From a virus: a stretch of 52,785 bases of DNA. Location of the stretch: IMG/VR virus record IMGVR_UViG_3300017963_000327, positions 1 to 52,785 of that record; one strand, 5' to 3'. Every line of letters begins with the position of its first letter. The stretch's first letter is position 1. The notes beneath the pieces are model-generated. The model searched no databases and had not been told where the DNA came from. It worked only from the letters and a program-made list of their open reading frames with translations. Below are positions 42,745-50,100 of the stretch, piece after piece. The translations under genes and the position numbers were made by a program.

Positions 42745-43337
42745 CACAACCGCACCTCCGTTGACAGCAAGTACTTGTAGGTAGCTGTGCGGTTCCTGAC
42801 GTCGATTGTCACTTCGACGATGTCCTTCTTGTCCAGGATCTTACACAGCGTACTGAGGATTTTACTATCCCCCTTGGTGATCTTGACGTCATCGTGACGT
42901 TTGGACACGGCACGGGCAAACTGCAGATTGGAGTCGTTCAGATCGAATGGCTTACCGCCATCAGCAGAAGCAGCAGGAATCTTGACGTTGGGCTTCCCCT
43001 GTGTCTTCCTGATCTTCCTGATCACGGCAGTCTCCATGCCGGAACCGTATTTCTCCGACATGTGGTCTTTGATCTCCTTGTTGGTCAGTCCGCGTTCGAC
43101 CAAGACAGCGGCCTCGGCGCGCTTCTTCTTGGCGATCTCACGCGTGCTTGGGATACCGGCTCCCTTCCTGATGGCACAGATGGACTCTGGTAAGATCTTG
43201 ACGTCATACTTCTTTTTCACGGCCGAAATAATCTCATCGTGGATCCAACCATCATTGATCATCTTGATGACGAACTTTTCGACCGTGGTGTTGATGGCGC
43301 TCGGAAGGTTCTTCTTCGACTTCTTCTTCTTGGCCAT
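42744..43337 (-). CDS. basic HTH-like protein, unknown
   Basis: The product has 197 residues. It begins MAKKKKSKKNLPSAINTTV and contains two repeats of a helical pattern with hallmarks of helix-turn-helix DNA binding (GWIHDEIISAVKKKYDVKIL, RGLTNKEIKDHMSEKYGSG). The C-terminal part (SKILSTLCKILDKKDIVEV) resembles a small regulatory domain. It is preceded by the structured gap at 43338-43525, so it may be the first gene of a transcription unit and a regulator. The role is inferred. Confidence 0.65.
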   Translation of the reverse strand: MAKKKKSKKNLPSAINTTVEKFVIKMINDGWIHDEIISAVKKKYDVKILPESICAIRKGAGIPSTREIAKKKRAEAAVLVERGLTNKEIKDHMSEKYGSGMETAVIRKIRKTQGKPNVKIPAASADGGKPFDLNDSNLQFARAVSKRHDDVKITKGDSKILSTLCKILDKKDIVEVTIDVRNRTATYKYLLSTEVRL

Positions 43338-43525
43338 GATTCTCCCCTTGGCTGTAGGTACAGCTACATCCTACATCGATGAATCGCTATTTTTTCTAGG
43401 AAATTACTAGAATGCCGCCCCACTCCATCCAGACCCGGTTGGGGGGGAGAACCAAATACTGGAGTGGAGTGGTAGCGGCAATCGTGATGTTACCACGGCT
43501 GCACCGCTCGACTACTAGAAAATCT
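43338..43525. promoter_or_regulatory. structured intergenic region with long hairpin and paired CTAG repeats
   Basis: No gene is visible. A long imperfect hairpin spans 43413-43480: TGCCGC pairs with GCGGCA, then CCACTCCA with TGGAGTGG, then TCCAG with CTGGA, with one bulged G. The loop holds a GGTT/AACC inner stem and a run of seven G. Beside it, CTAG at 43396 and 43407 are spaced 11 bases, and a single CTAGAAAAT lies at 43515. On the minus strand the hairpin could end the upstream unit and the repeats could control the 43337 gene. Confidence 0.6.
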
Positions 43526-43783
43526 CTACTTGATACTCTGCAGCAGACCCTTGAAATGGTCTACCAGAATGTCGCGCTCGCCCGTCCATTCCGCAGCTGA
43601 GTTGAGGTCAGAGTCTTCGACCCATAGGCAAGGATTGGCACTCTCTAGGTGAGCGACGATATCGTCAGCAGCCTCTTTCACCTCAGTCAGTTTGCGCCCG
43701 CACTTGTCAAGCTTCTGCTTGCCCTCGGAGCACATTCTTCTGAGGCTCGAGACCTCATCGTACAGTTCTTCAGGACCAGTCAT
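43526..43783 (-). CDS. small coiled-coil protein, unknown
   Basis: The product has 85 residues and is helical, with EELYDEVSSLRRMCSEGKQ and RKLTEVKEAADDIVAHLES likely to form a coiled coil. It overlaps the upstream gene by four bases. No family is recognised. Confidence 0.6.
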   Translation of the reverse strand: MTGPEELYDEVSSLRRMCSEGKQKLDKCGRKLTEVKEAADDIVAHLESANPCLWVEDSDLNSAAEWTGERDILVDHFKGLLQSIK

Positions 43784-44040
43784 ATCGTCAACGCTATCCC
43801 ACAGCTTGTACAGATGTCAGCGGGTACGGCGTTCTTGCGGTACGGGAATGGCACGAAGTCTTCCCAGTCAATGATGGCTTCAATGGTACCGCCTTCGACA
43901 CTGGCCTGCATCAGTTCAACCGCACTCCGATCTTCCCAGACCATGGCAGGCTGCCAGCTGTTGCAACCGCACGCCGGACACGGACCCTTGCTCTCTATGC
44001 CGCAGTCACACATCGAGAGCTGCCAGACCGGCATCGACAA
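43780..44040 (-). CDS. zinc-ribbon small protein
   Basis: The 86-residue product has clustered Cys pairs (CDCGIESKGPCPACGC near the start and CTSCG near the end), suggesting one or two zinc sites. It overlaps the nuclease gene's end by 35 bases. It may bind nucleic acid or protein; the function is not known. Confidence 0.6.
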   Translation of the reverse strand: MSMPVWQLSMCDCGIESKGPCPACGCNSWQPAMVWEDRSAVELMQASVEGGTIEAIIDWEDFVPFPYRKNAVPADICTSCGIALTI

Positions 44041-44401
44041 GTGCTTGACCGAGATCGAAGTAGCTGCCGTCAGGGCCCTCTTCCTTCACCCAGACAGTGG
44101 CCAGGTAGCGTCCGTACTTGCCGGTCTTGTCCTTGACCGTGTTGATCCAGACTTCCTTGCCTTCGATCAAGTTCTTGGCGAACTCCGTTGCCTTCTTGCC
44201 GAGGGCGTATTCCTCCGAGTCCTTGCGAACACCGTAGGTCTCAGGAGCATTGATGCCATGGATGCGAATGCGCTCATGGACATGAACGTGCAGACCACAG
44301 TCAATGTCAAAATCCGCCGTATCACCGTCCACTACCCTCGTGCACGTCGCCTTGTACCAGAACAGTTTGTCTTCCACCGGTGCCTCACTGAAGGCCGACA
44401 A
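44006..44401 (-). CDS. staphylococcal nuclease-like (thermonuclease) protein
   Basis: The 131-residue product matches the SNase OB-fold. VVDGDT (23-28) gives the calcium-binding Asp, R46 and E54 lie in RIHGINAPE, and R98 lies in GKYGRYLA. All catalytic positions are present. There is no signal peptide, so it acts inside the cell, probably degrading host DNA or RNA or recycling nucleotides alongside the kinase. Confidence 0.9.
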   Translation of the reverse strand: MSAFSEAPVEDKLFWYKATCTRVVDGDTADFDIDCGLHVHVHERIRIHGINAPETYGVRKDSEEYALGKKATEFAKNLIEGKEVWINTVKDKTGKYGRYLATVWVKEEGPDGSYFDLGQALVDAGLAALDV

Positions 44402-44663
44402 CGATGTCCGCTGCGCGCACGAAGTCAGCCAGAACGCGGTCGGTGCACCAGCTCTTCTCGAGTAGATGGGCCAACCAGTCGCAGAATTCCTTCGGGTTTT
44501 TCAGGTGCTCAATCGGAACTTCGTACCTGCCGGCACCCCGCGCCATGCACGCGATGACGGTGCCCTGAACGCTCCAGACGTTACCCTCGCGCTCCAACTT
44601 CTGGGCTGGCGTCGCGCTGTAATGGGCCCTCATCGCCTCGATGATCTCTTGAGTGTCCGACAT
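44385..44663 (-). CDS. small protein, unknown, behind a TATAAAAAC promoter element
   Basis: The product has 92 residues (QEIIEAMRAHYSATPAQKLE, FCDWLAHLLEKSWCTDRV) and is mostly helical. It overlaps the nuclease gene by 17 bases. A TATAAAAAC element lies 18 bases upstream of the ATG with GAGGT between them. Confidence 0.6.
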   Translation of the reverse strand: MSDTQEIIEAMRAHYSATPAQKLEREGNVWSVQGTVIACMARGAGRYEVPIEHLKNPKEFCDWLAHLLEKSWCTDRVLADFVRAADIVVGLQ

Positions 44664-44811
44664 CTACCTCACCTGTACCTGTTTTTATAACTGTTTCTAT
44701 CTCGATGTTCAACGTCTTGACGTTGCACACTTCTTCGTGAGCGTTTGCAACATCTGGTTTTTCGAATTCAGCGCCACAGTTGCTGCAATGCCATATAAGA
44801 ATACCGTACAT
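44581..44811 (-). CDS. small C2HC zinc-finger protein
   Basis: The start is ATG 44811 with GAGGGG upstream. The visible finger is CSNCGAEFEKPDVANAHEEVC, a CxxC then H and C pattern. The frame continues to 44581, deep inside the next gene, where the sequence looks like shadow; the functional part is the first 50 residues. Likely a real small gene with a long overlap. Confidence 0.5.
   Translation of the reverse strand: MYGILIWHCSNCGAEFEKPDVANAHEEVCNVKTLNIEIETVIKTGTGEVDVGHSRDHRGDEGPLQRDASPEVGARG
44681..44689 (-). promoter_or_regulatory. TATAAAAAC promoter element
   Basis: On the minus strand TATAAAAAC lies 18 bases before the ATG at 44663, within the end of the overlapping zinc-finger gene. 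Spacing is nearly the same as for the elements at 30113 and 48259. Confidence 0.5.
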
Positions 44812-44822
44812 CTTGACCCCTC

Positions 44823-45182
44823 CTAATTGGAGGAAGCCAGACACTTCGACGCCAGCCTCTTGAGATCTGCATCCGTCAGCTGGGCAAATTGCTCGAAGGC
44901 CCAGATATCCGCTGGAAGCGTTGAGAATGCAAATTCGATCTCATTTTTTCTGAGGTCTATATTCACACACGTGGTACTGCTCTCCAACTGACGGAGACCC
45001 ACGTGCAAACTTGGGTTTGTTTGGTAGAGACGTATACACAACTTGCTGACTGCGTCGATCGGGTCCGGGCAGTTCCTCACGTCGTCTAGCACGGCACGCA
45101 CATCCTTCAACACGAGCCTGAAATTGGGCTCTGGAAGGTTGATGTTCATGCCTTCAGTACCAATCTTGAACGTGATATTCAT
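44823..45182 (-). CDS. small protein, unknown
   Basis: The product has 119 residues, with PEPNFRLVLKDVRAVLDDVR and PADIWAFEQFAQLTDADLKRL. It starts just after the CTAG-repeat gap and probably heads a transcription unit. No family is recognised. Confidence 0.6.
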   Translation of the reverse strand: MNITFKIGTEGMNINLPEPNFRLVLKDVRAVLDDVRNCPDPIDAVSKLCIRLYQTNPSLHVGLRQLESSTTCVNIDLRKNEIEFAFSTLPADIWAFEQFAQLTDADLKRLASKCLASSN

Positions 45183-45240
45183 TGCCAGACTATATCACCT
45201 ACAGGTGCTAGATTGGCTAGAGATTGGCTAGATAAAACGA
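45183..45240. promoter_or_regulatory. CTAG repeat cluster (three copies)
   Basis: On the plus strand CTAG occurs at 45208, 45217 and 45228 within repeats of the form GCTAGATTG, spaced 9 and 11 bases, just upstream of the leftward gene starting at 45182. Similar pairs occur in two other gaps. Likely an operator or promoter element set. The left end reaches the coding end of the adjacent zinc-site gene. Confidence 0.5.
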
Positions 45241-45482
45241 GGCGGCGTCTCGTTCCACTCTATACAGCCGTCAGTATTACACTTTGCCGATACGTGGCTA
45301 GTCCTGCCAACATGCCACCGAATAGTGCCTTGGCAAATCGGACAAGGTAGTGTGCCGCCAGTGCTCCTGGCTTTTGAACCTACCATCCTGATGATGGACT
45401 TCCTGATCTGAGTCTTGGCCTTGATCTCTTCTTCTGAATAGTACTTGGTCACTTCTAGGCCTAGTCCGTGCCGCCGGAACAA
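45228..45482 (-). CDS. small zinc-binding protein
   Basis: The product has up to 84 residues, probably from TTG 45482 with GAGG just upstream; a later start is possible. It has a split zinc site (LPCPICQGTIRWHV and CNTDGC) like the zinc ribbons in small phage proteins. It overlaps the upstream gene by 22 bases. Confidence 0.55.
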   Translation of the reverse strand: MFRRHGLGLEVTKYYSEEEIKAKTQIRKSIIRMVGSKARSTGGTLPCPICQGTIRWHVGRTSHVSAKCNTDGCIEWNETPPRFI

Positions 45483-45961
45483 GGTTCCTCACTGTAGAAG
45501 GGATTGAGCCCGCGGCAGCATGAGATCTTCGCGCCACAGCCAAGACACACGTCAAAAGCTGTGAGTGGTGCAGTGGCACCACAGATGATCTTCTGTTGCT
45601 CTTCGTTCATGTCGACTTGGTTCAGTTGAGTTGTAGTCTGTGAGATGTTGATCTTCTGTTGCTTCAGAGTACTGATGCTGAACTCAGGCGACACCACGAA
45701 GAACGGATGCTCTCCGATGACTCGTAGCCACCTGCGCCCATTACAGAAATTGCAGGTGTTCTTCGACAGACAGCTCATGATATCGGCAAGAGCGTCAGCT
45801 TGCTCAACCCACCGAGCATACTCGCTGTGCGTAAGCCCGAGGTACTCGTGGAGCGGTCTAGTTTCATCGTCACCACTGTCGTGCCACTCCTCGACGTAGT
45901 TGTCGATCGCATCCAGCGTGACGGCGCCGTGGGCATAGAGTTCAGCGAAGCTCTTAGGCAT
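45461..45961 (-). CDS. zinc-ribbon protein with phage LHEYLGL module
   Basis: The start is ATG 45961, with GGAGG seven bases upstream. The product has 166 residues. The N-terminal part (AIDNYVEEWHDSGDDETRPL then HEYLGLTHSEYARWVEQ) is a module seen in many small phage proteins of unknown function. CNFCNG (middle) and CLGCGAKISCC (end) suggest zinc binding. Confidence 0.65.
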   Translation of the reverse strand: MPKSFAELYAHGAVTLDAIDNYVEEWHDSGDDETRPLHEYLGLTHSEYARWVEQADALADIMSCLSKNTCNFCNGRRWLRVIGEHPFFVVSPEFSISTLKQQKINISQTTTQLNQVDMNEEQQKIICGATAPLTAFDVCLGCGAKISCCRGLNPFYSEEPCSGGTD

Positions 45962-46139
45962 CGTAATCCTCCGAGCCAATCAGAAAGCTCATCTGGACGA
46001 AGCACTGAGTACGGAAGTCTTCGTCATCTGACCTCAACGCGAGTCGAACAATGGCCTCTATCTTGTCCGCCATCTTCAACGCGTCGGGCCAGTTTGGCGG
46101 TATCTTGTTCGGCGTCGTCAAGCCATGACCCCTGGCCAC
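45954..46139 (-). CDS. small protein, unknown
   Basis: The product has 55-61 residues. The start may be GTG 46139 or TTG 46121, the latter overlapping the previous TGA. The core sequence is PPNWPDALKMADKIEAIVRL. It overlaps both neighbours slightly, in keeping with a compact early operon. Confidence 0.5.
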   Translation of the reverse strand: MARGHGLTTPNKIPPNWPDALKMADKIEAIVRLALRSDDEDFRTQCFVQMSFLIGSEDYDA

Positions 46140-46432
46140 ATGGCCCTGTCAAGCCGTTCCTTGAGATGGTTACGCTCGCCGGAGAGCGCCTGGTTCTGTA
46201 ACCTCAGACGCTTCACTTCGGCAATGAGCTTCGGCATGTTGGTGAGTGCCTGTACGATGTTGTCGGCATCGAAGTCGCGTGTCGGATCAACAACGCAGAC
46301 AGGCCCACAGGTGTCAGACTCGACCACAAGCATCTCGCTCTCGCTTGGCCACGGCATGACCCGATACGGACCCTCAGTGGCTCTGGCGATTTTGACTTCC
46401 ATGTCGAGCAACTCTTTGTCGCTGAAGCACAT
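46118..46432 (-). CDS. small protein, unknown
   Basis: The start is ATG 46432 with GAGG upstream; the frame upstream of it is only shadow. The product has 104 residues with the pattern MCFSDKELLDMEVKIARATEG, MLVVESDTCGPVCVVDPTRD and a C-terminal coiled coil. The middle resembles small phage proteins that track amino acid or nucleotide data, but no family is recognised. Confidence 0.6.
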   Translation of the reverse strand: MCFSDKELLDMEVKIARATEGPYRVMPWPSESEMLVVESDTCGPVCVVDPTRDFDADNIVQALTNMPKLIAEVKRLRLQNQALSGERNHLKERLDRAMWPGVMA

Positions 46433-46440
46433 AGCGTCCT

Positions 46441-46617
46441 CTACTCGCAGTAGTCCATGCAGATCATGAAGGCCTGGTCGCAATAAATATAGTCATGGTC
46501 TTCCAGGCAATCATGCTCTTCTTCTCTGCACGTCCTCTCGCAATAATCGGTTTGTTGATGCACTGGTACTGTTGCGCAACCGATGAACAACAGCACACTA
46601 GCGAGACTTAATCTCAT
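46441..46617 (-). CDS. small Cys-rich lipoprotein
   Basis: The start is ATG 46617 (MRLSLASVLLFIGCATV). The hydrophobic stretch ends in the lipobox LFIGC, so the protein should be lipidated at that Cys and anchored in the envelope. The mature part is about 45 residues with six or more Cys (DYCERTCREEEHDC, IYCDQAFMICMDYC), probably disulphide-bonded. Possible roles are an outer-membrane spanin partner or a superinfection-exclusion lipoprotein. Confidence 0.65.
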   Translation of the reverse strand: MRLSLASVLLFIGCATVPVHQQTDYCERTCREEEHDCLEDHDYIYCDQAFMICMDYCE

Positions 46618-47677
46618 TTTTCTCGAGGTCATAACGGGTCGAACACCTTGGACATTTATGGCCACCGCCCCAATGGTCTCGGACCAGCAGCTCGATGCAG
46701 TAGACACAACGCGACTTGCTCCAGTGGCACTGAGGACAGTCATGCGTGCCGGCTTCGATCCTCTCTACCAGTTTCTTCGGTAGTCTTGCCTTGCATTGAG
46801 GGCATTCTCGTGCTGGCTTCCACATTTCTTCGTAGGCATTCTGCTCTGCACCGTAAGATAGTGCAAATTCCTTGGATGCTTTGTCAGCAAATACGTTGAA
46901 TGCCTTGACAAGAGCCGTGAAGATCGGTTGCAGAGTCTTGTTCATCTGATCGGCCAAGTTGTTCAGAGACTTTGCCAAAGCATTGAGTGCACTCTGCGCT
47001 TCCTGGACGCCCTTGGAGAACTTTTCACTGTCGGCCGCGATGACGACCTCCAACGGCTCTTTGTTCTTTTTGTAGAGTTCGATCCTGACCTTCTTGGCGT
47101 CCTCCGCTGTGGGTACCATTGTTTTGTGTACCCTGCAGGCTGGGCAATCATCGTCACCAGTGCACTCGACGGTGAAGGAATTGGGGCCATTATTTGATGT
47201 GCTCTCATACGTCACGGGAATGAACCCGTGATCCTCTGCCCAGATGGACTCCAACGTGACAGCGATGTTGGCCGGCGTCAGAAGCGGTGTCATCGTCAAT
47301 CCATCAAGCTTGTGCTCTACTTCCGTCAGCAAGCTGGCATCAGCCTTCCTCTTCACTTCGTCAATGAAGTTGCCCGCAGCGAGAAATGTCTGGTACGCAA
47401 GATCAGCTGTGCTGATGCTGCCATTGGTCTCTTCGAGAAGTGGGTGAATTCCACGACCACAAGTATCAGATAGACGGCGCATCAACGTCTCAGCACTGTA
47501 GTCGACACACTTGAACAGGAAGTCGGTGAAGGCTTTTTCGATGCACTGGGTCTCACCGTCGAGATTCATGTGGACGTCCCACCAAAAGTCTGGACGCGGT
47601 TTCAGCTCGATGATGAAGATCATGCTGTCTTTGAACCGATGGTTGATCCGTGTCTTCAACGCGATGCGGTCGCCCAT
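46598..47677 (-). CDS. double zinc-ribbon protein, unknown
   Basis: The start is ATG 47677 with AGGAGG upstream; the frame is open to 47716 without a ribosome site. The product has 359 residues. Residues 1-170 form a mixed domain of unknown type, about 215-300 are helical and coiled-coil (GVQEAQSALNALAKSLNNLA), and the last 75 hold two zinc ribbons (CPQC, CPQC, CVYC, CPRC). A CxxxCPAC cluster lies near the middle (DDDCPACRVH). It may bind nucleic acid or host protein. It heads the leftward early operon opposite the CTAG repeats at 47723-47744. Confidence 0.65.
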   Translation of the reverse strand: MGDRIALKTRINHRFKDSMIFIIELKPRPDFWWDVHMNLDGETQCIEKAFTDFLFKCVDYSAETLMRRLSDTCGRGIHPLLEETNGSISTADLAYQTFLAAGNFIDEVKRKADASLLTEVEHKLDGLTMTPLLTPANIAVTLESIWAEDHGFIPVTYESTSNNGPNSFTVECTGDDDCPACRVHKTMVPTAEDAKKVRIELYKKNKEPLEVVIAADSEKFSKGVQEAQSALNALAKSLNNLADQMNKTLQPIFTALVKAFNVFADKASKEFALSYGAEQNAYEEMWKPARECPQCKARLPKKLVERIEAGTHDCPQCHWSKSRCVYCIELLVRDHWGGGHKCPRCSTRYDLEKNEIKSR

Positions 47678-47716
47678 GGATGCCTCCTTACTATTTGATA
47701 CAGCATGTGCGCCCAA

Positions 47717-47767
47717 ATCAGACTAGAAAATGGCTAGAATGTGGTAGACACGATCAGGAGGTGTTCC
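47717..47767. promoter_or_regulatory. divergent promoter region with tandem 11-bp CTAG repeats
   Basis: Two tandem 11-mers, CTAGAAAATGG and CTAGAATGTGG, lie head to tail at 47723-47744, between the leftward zinc-ribbon gene and the rightward gene at 47768. Eleven bases is about one helical turn, so both copies face the same side of the DNA. An operator for a phage regulator is the simplest reading. Confidence 0.6.
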
Positions 47768-48190
47768 ATGAGCGACAGCAAACCATCGAAGACCAGCACG
47801 CATGTCCTTGGAAATCCACCGAACTTCGGTGAAGTGAGCGTCTCAGCCTATGCGATCGGGGACGAGAATCTCTCCACCCCCGTCTACATGGCGCCGTCTC
47901 TACCTTATAGGACGACACCCCCGAACACCGATTTCCCCATCCCAGAGGGTCTTGAGTTCCGAGGGCCCAGAGGAGCCCTCACCAGGGAAGGGTTCGAGGC
48001 CATGGTCGACCTGATCACCGAAGAAAAAGTGAAGGTGATGCACAGGGACGCAGAGATCACCCAGTTGAAGAAGCTGATCCAGGAGATCTACAGCCTGGTC
48101 TGCCCTGGATGGGCCGGCGACTTCGGGAACCCGGATCAGCTCAAGGGTGCTATCTCACGCCGTCTGGCGGACCTCACCGAAAAAAAGTGA
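47768..48190 (+). CDS. small protein, unknown
   Basis: The start is ATG 47768 with AGGAGG upstream. The product has 140 residues: a disordered N-terminal third (PSKTSTHVLGNPPNFGEVSV), then FRGPRGALTREGFEAMVDL and a C-terminal helical part with CPGWAGDF. It is the first gene of the rightward operon, but the gap of 97 bases and the promoter at 48259 suggest Ro60 is also transcribed separately. Confidence 0.6.
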   Translation: MSDSKPSKTSTHVLGNPPNFGEVSVSAYAIGDENLSTPVYMAPSLPYRTTPPNTDFPIPEGLEFRGPRGALTREGFEAMVDLITEEKVKVMHRDAEITQLKKLIQEIYSLVCPGWAGDFGNPDQLKGAISRRLADLTEKK

Positions 48191-48210
48191 TCCGCCCCTG
48201 ATTTTTCTGA

Positions 48211-48256
48211 TTGACAAGTACCCCACAAGTACCCTACTTCTGTACCCTACAAGTAC
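48211..48256 (+). promoter_or_regulatory. GTACCC repeats upstream of Ro60
   Basis: GTACCC occurs at 48218, 48229 and 48242 and GTACGT at 48253, spaced 11, 13 and 11 bases, within a sequence of the form AAGTACCCTAC. TTGACA sits at the left edge (48211-48216). The repeats end two bases before the TATAAAAC element. They look like binding sites for a regulator of the Ro60-Y RNA unit. Confidence 0.5.
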
Positions 48257-48258
48257 GT

Positions 48259-48266
48259 TATAAAAC
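48259..48266 (+). promoter_or_regulatory. TATAAAAC promoter element for the Ro60-Y RNA unit
   Basis: TATAAAAC lies 22 bases before the Ro60 ATG, with GGAG seven bases before the ATG. The same element sits 18-22 bases ahead of two leftward genes. It resembles the TATAAATA late promoters of T4-like phages, so it may be read by a phage sigma factor encoded outside this window. Confidence 0.5.
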
Positions 48267-48287
48267 ATTCAGGTACGGAGCAGGATC

Positions 48288-50021
48288 ATGCAGACCTTCA
48301 CCGAGGCAACGCGCTGGCGGAAGCCGACCAAGCGCAAGGGCAACGGCCGCAACTACGCCCAGCAGCGCCAGGTCATCCCAGGCAAGAGCCGGCTCATGAC
48401 TTCGACCTCGAGCGGCACCAAGGCCTTCAAGGTGGACGACTGGGGTCGCCTCGCCCGCTTCCTGATCCTGGGAGCAGACAAGCCGACCTTCTACGCGACG
48501 AAGCGCCAGCTGGTGCGGGACAACGCGAGGGTGGTCGAGCGCTGCATCAAGGAAGACGGTATCCGTACCGTGGACCTGATCGCGGAAGTGTCGATTCAGG
48601 GCTCGGCGCCGAACAACGACCCGGCCCTGTTTGCGCTGGCAATGTGCGCGACCCTGGGTGGCCTCCACACCCGCCAGTACGCCCTCGGGCGCCTGTCGGA
48701 CGTGGCGCGGATCGGAACGCACCTGTTCCACTTCGTGGCCTACTGCGAGGGTCTCGGTCACGGCTGGGGCCGGAACATGCGACGTGCGATCCGTGGGTGG
48801 TACAACGAGAAGGCGCCGGACAAGCTGGCGTATCAGATCCTGAAGTACAAGCAGCGTGACGGCTGGTCGCACAAGGATCTGCTCGCTCTGGCTCACCCGC
48901 GCACTTCGAACAAGGAACGTGATGCCATCTACCGGTACATCGTGGCCGGCATCGATGGTCTGGGCAAGCGTACTGTCCTGAAGCACAACGGCCGCCGGAA
49001 GGTCCGCAAGACCTACCCGGACGTGTCACGTCACCTGCCGGCGCAGATCTTCGCCGCGCACGACGTGCACAAGGTCAGCAAGCGGAAGGCCAAGCAGCTC
49101 ATCGAAGAGCACCGCATGACCCATGAGATGGTGCCGAACGAGCTGAAGAACGACCCAGAGGTCTGGGAGATCATGCTCGAGACGATGCCCATCGGAGCGA
49201 TGGTGCGGAACCTCGGCAAGATGACCAGCATCGGCCTCCTGGACCGGATGTCCAGGGCCTCGAAGCTGGTGATCGACCGGCTGGGCGACATGGAGCGGAT
49301 CCGTCGGGCGCGTCTGCACCCGATCGAGTTCCTCAAGGCCAACCGTGTCTACGGTGCCGGCCGCGGGGACAAGGGATCGCTGTGCTGGGATCCGGTGCGC
49401 GGGATCGTCCGAGCACTGGACGACGGGTTCTACCTGGCCTTCGGCGCGATCGAGCCGAGCGGCGTGAACACTGGTCTGTTCATCGACGTCTCTGGTTCGA
49501 TGGCATGGGACACCTCACGCGTGAAGTCGATGGCGAACATGACCGCACGTGAGCTGTCAGGTGCCATGGCCCTGGTGACGGCGAACGTGGAGCCGTACTG
49601 GGAGATCATCGCCTTCTCCGGCGGCTACGACTCGCTCGAGGAGATCCCGATCGAGCCCGGCATGAAGCTGGACACGGTCGTGAACAGGATGGAGCGTATG
49701 CGAGCCGGCAGCACGAACCTGTCGCTACCGTTCGAGTACGCACGTGGACGCGGTGTCCCGATCGAGACGTTTATCGTCTACACAGACAACGAGACGAATC
49801 ACTTCGGCTCGCTGCATCCGTCGGAGGCACTGCGCAGGTACCGGAAAGAGACCGGCATCGACGCGAAGCTGATCGTGGTCGGCATGGTGGCGAACGACAT
49901 CTCGATCGCTGACCCGACCGATCACGGCATGTTGGATGTAGTTGGGTTCGACACGAACGCTCCGTCAGTGATGGCGGACTTCGCGAAGGGCGCCTACGAG
50001 ATCGACGTCGAGCAGGGCTGA
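48288..50021 (+). CDS. Ro60 (Rsr)-like TROVE/vWA RNA-binding protein
   Basis: The product has 577 residues. Residues about 40-340 form the ring-shaped TROVE domain of HEAT-like helices (ALFALAMCATLGGLHTRQYA, LAYQILKYKQRDGWSHKDLL, MVRNLGKMTSIGLL). Residues about 390-577 form a von Willebrand A domain with an intact metal site: D400, S402 and S404 in DVSGSM, T476 in GSTN and D500 in YTDNE. Ro60 binds the ends of misfolded RNAs in its central hole and Y RNAs on its outer edge; in Deinococcus the Y RNA tethers it to PNPase, while in other bacteria Ro joins RNA repair and rRNA maturation. Seven Y RNA-like genes start ten bases after the stop, so protein and RNA partners form one unit. Homologues are known in a few phages. 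Confidence 0.95.
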   Translation: MQTFTEATRWRKPTKRKGNGRNYAQQRQVIPGKSRLMTSTSSGTKAFKVDDWGRLARFLILGADKPTFYATKRQLVRDNARVVERCIKEDGIRTVDLIAEVSIQGSAPNNDPALFALAMCATLGGLHTRQYALGRLSDVARIGTHLFHFVAYCEGLGHGWGRNMRRAIRGWYNEKAPDKLAYQILKYKQRDGWSHKDLLALAHPRTSNKERDAIYRYIVAGIDGLGKRTVLKHNGRRKVRKTYPDVSRHLPAQIFAAHDVHKVSKRKAKQLIEEHRMTHEMVPNELKNDPEVWEIMLETMPIGAMVRNLGKMTSIGLLDRMSRASKLVIDRLGDMERIRRARLHPIEFLKANRVYGAGRGDKGSLCWDPVRGIVRALDDGFYLAFGAIEPSGVNTGLFIDVSGSMAWDTSRVKSMANMTARELSGAMALVTANVEPYWEIIAFSGGYDSLEEIPIEPGMKLDTVVNRMERMRAGSTNLSLPFEYARGRGVPIETFIVYTDNETNHFGSLHPSEALRRYRKETGIDAKLIVVGMVANDISIADPTDHGMLDVVGFDTNAPSVMADFAKGAYEIDVEQG

Positions 50022-50030
50022 CACGAGTTT

Positions 50031-50091
50031 GAGGGCCGGACGGCTTGGGTTATCTTGCAACGATACCCCCCAGGCCAAACACTTTGCCCTC
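50031..50091 (+). ncRNA. Y RNA-like 1 (short, 61 nt)
   Basis: GAGGGC at the 5' end pairs with GCCCTC at the 3' end. The inner stem GGCTTGGG (50042-50049) pairs with CCCAGGCC (50069-50076) with one G-U pair. Between the stems lie CGGA on the 5' side and AAACACTTT on the 3' side, followed by the GGGTTATC element. This matches the Ro-binding helix of Y RNAs (CCGA bulge, GUUAUC, CACUU). The apical loop is short and there is no tRNA-like module. It begins ten bases after the Ro60 stop. Confidence 0.85.
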
Positions 50092-50100
50092 TTCAAGTTT

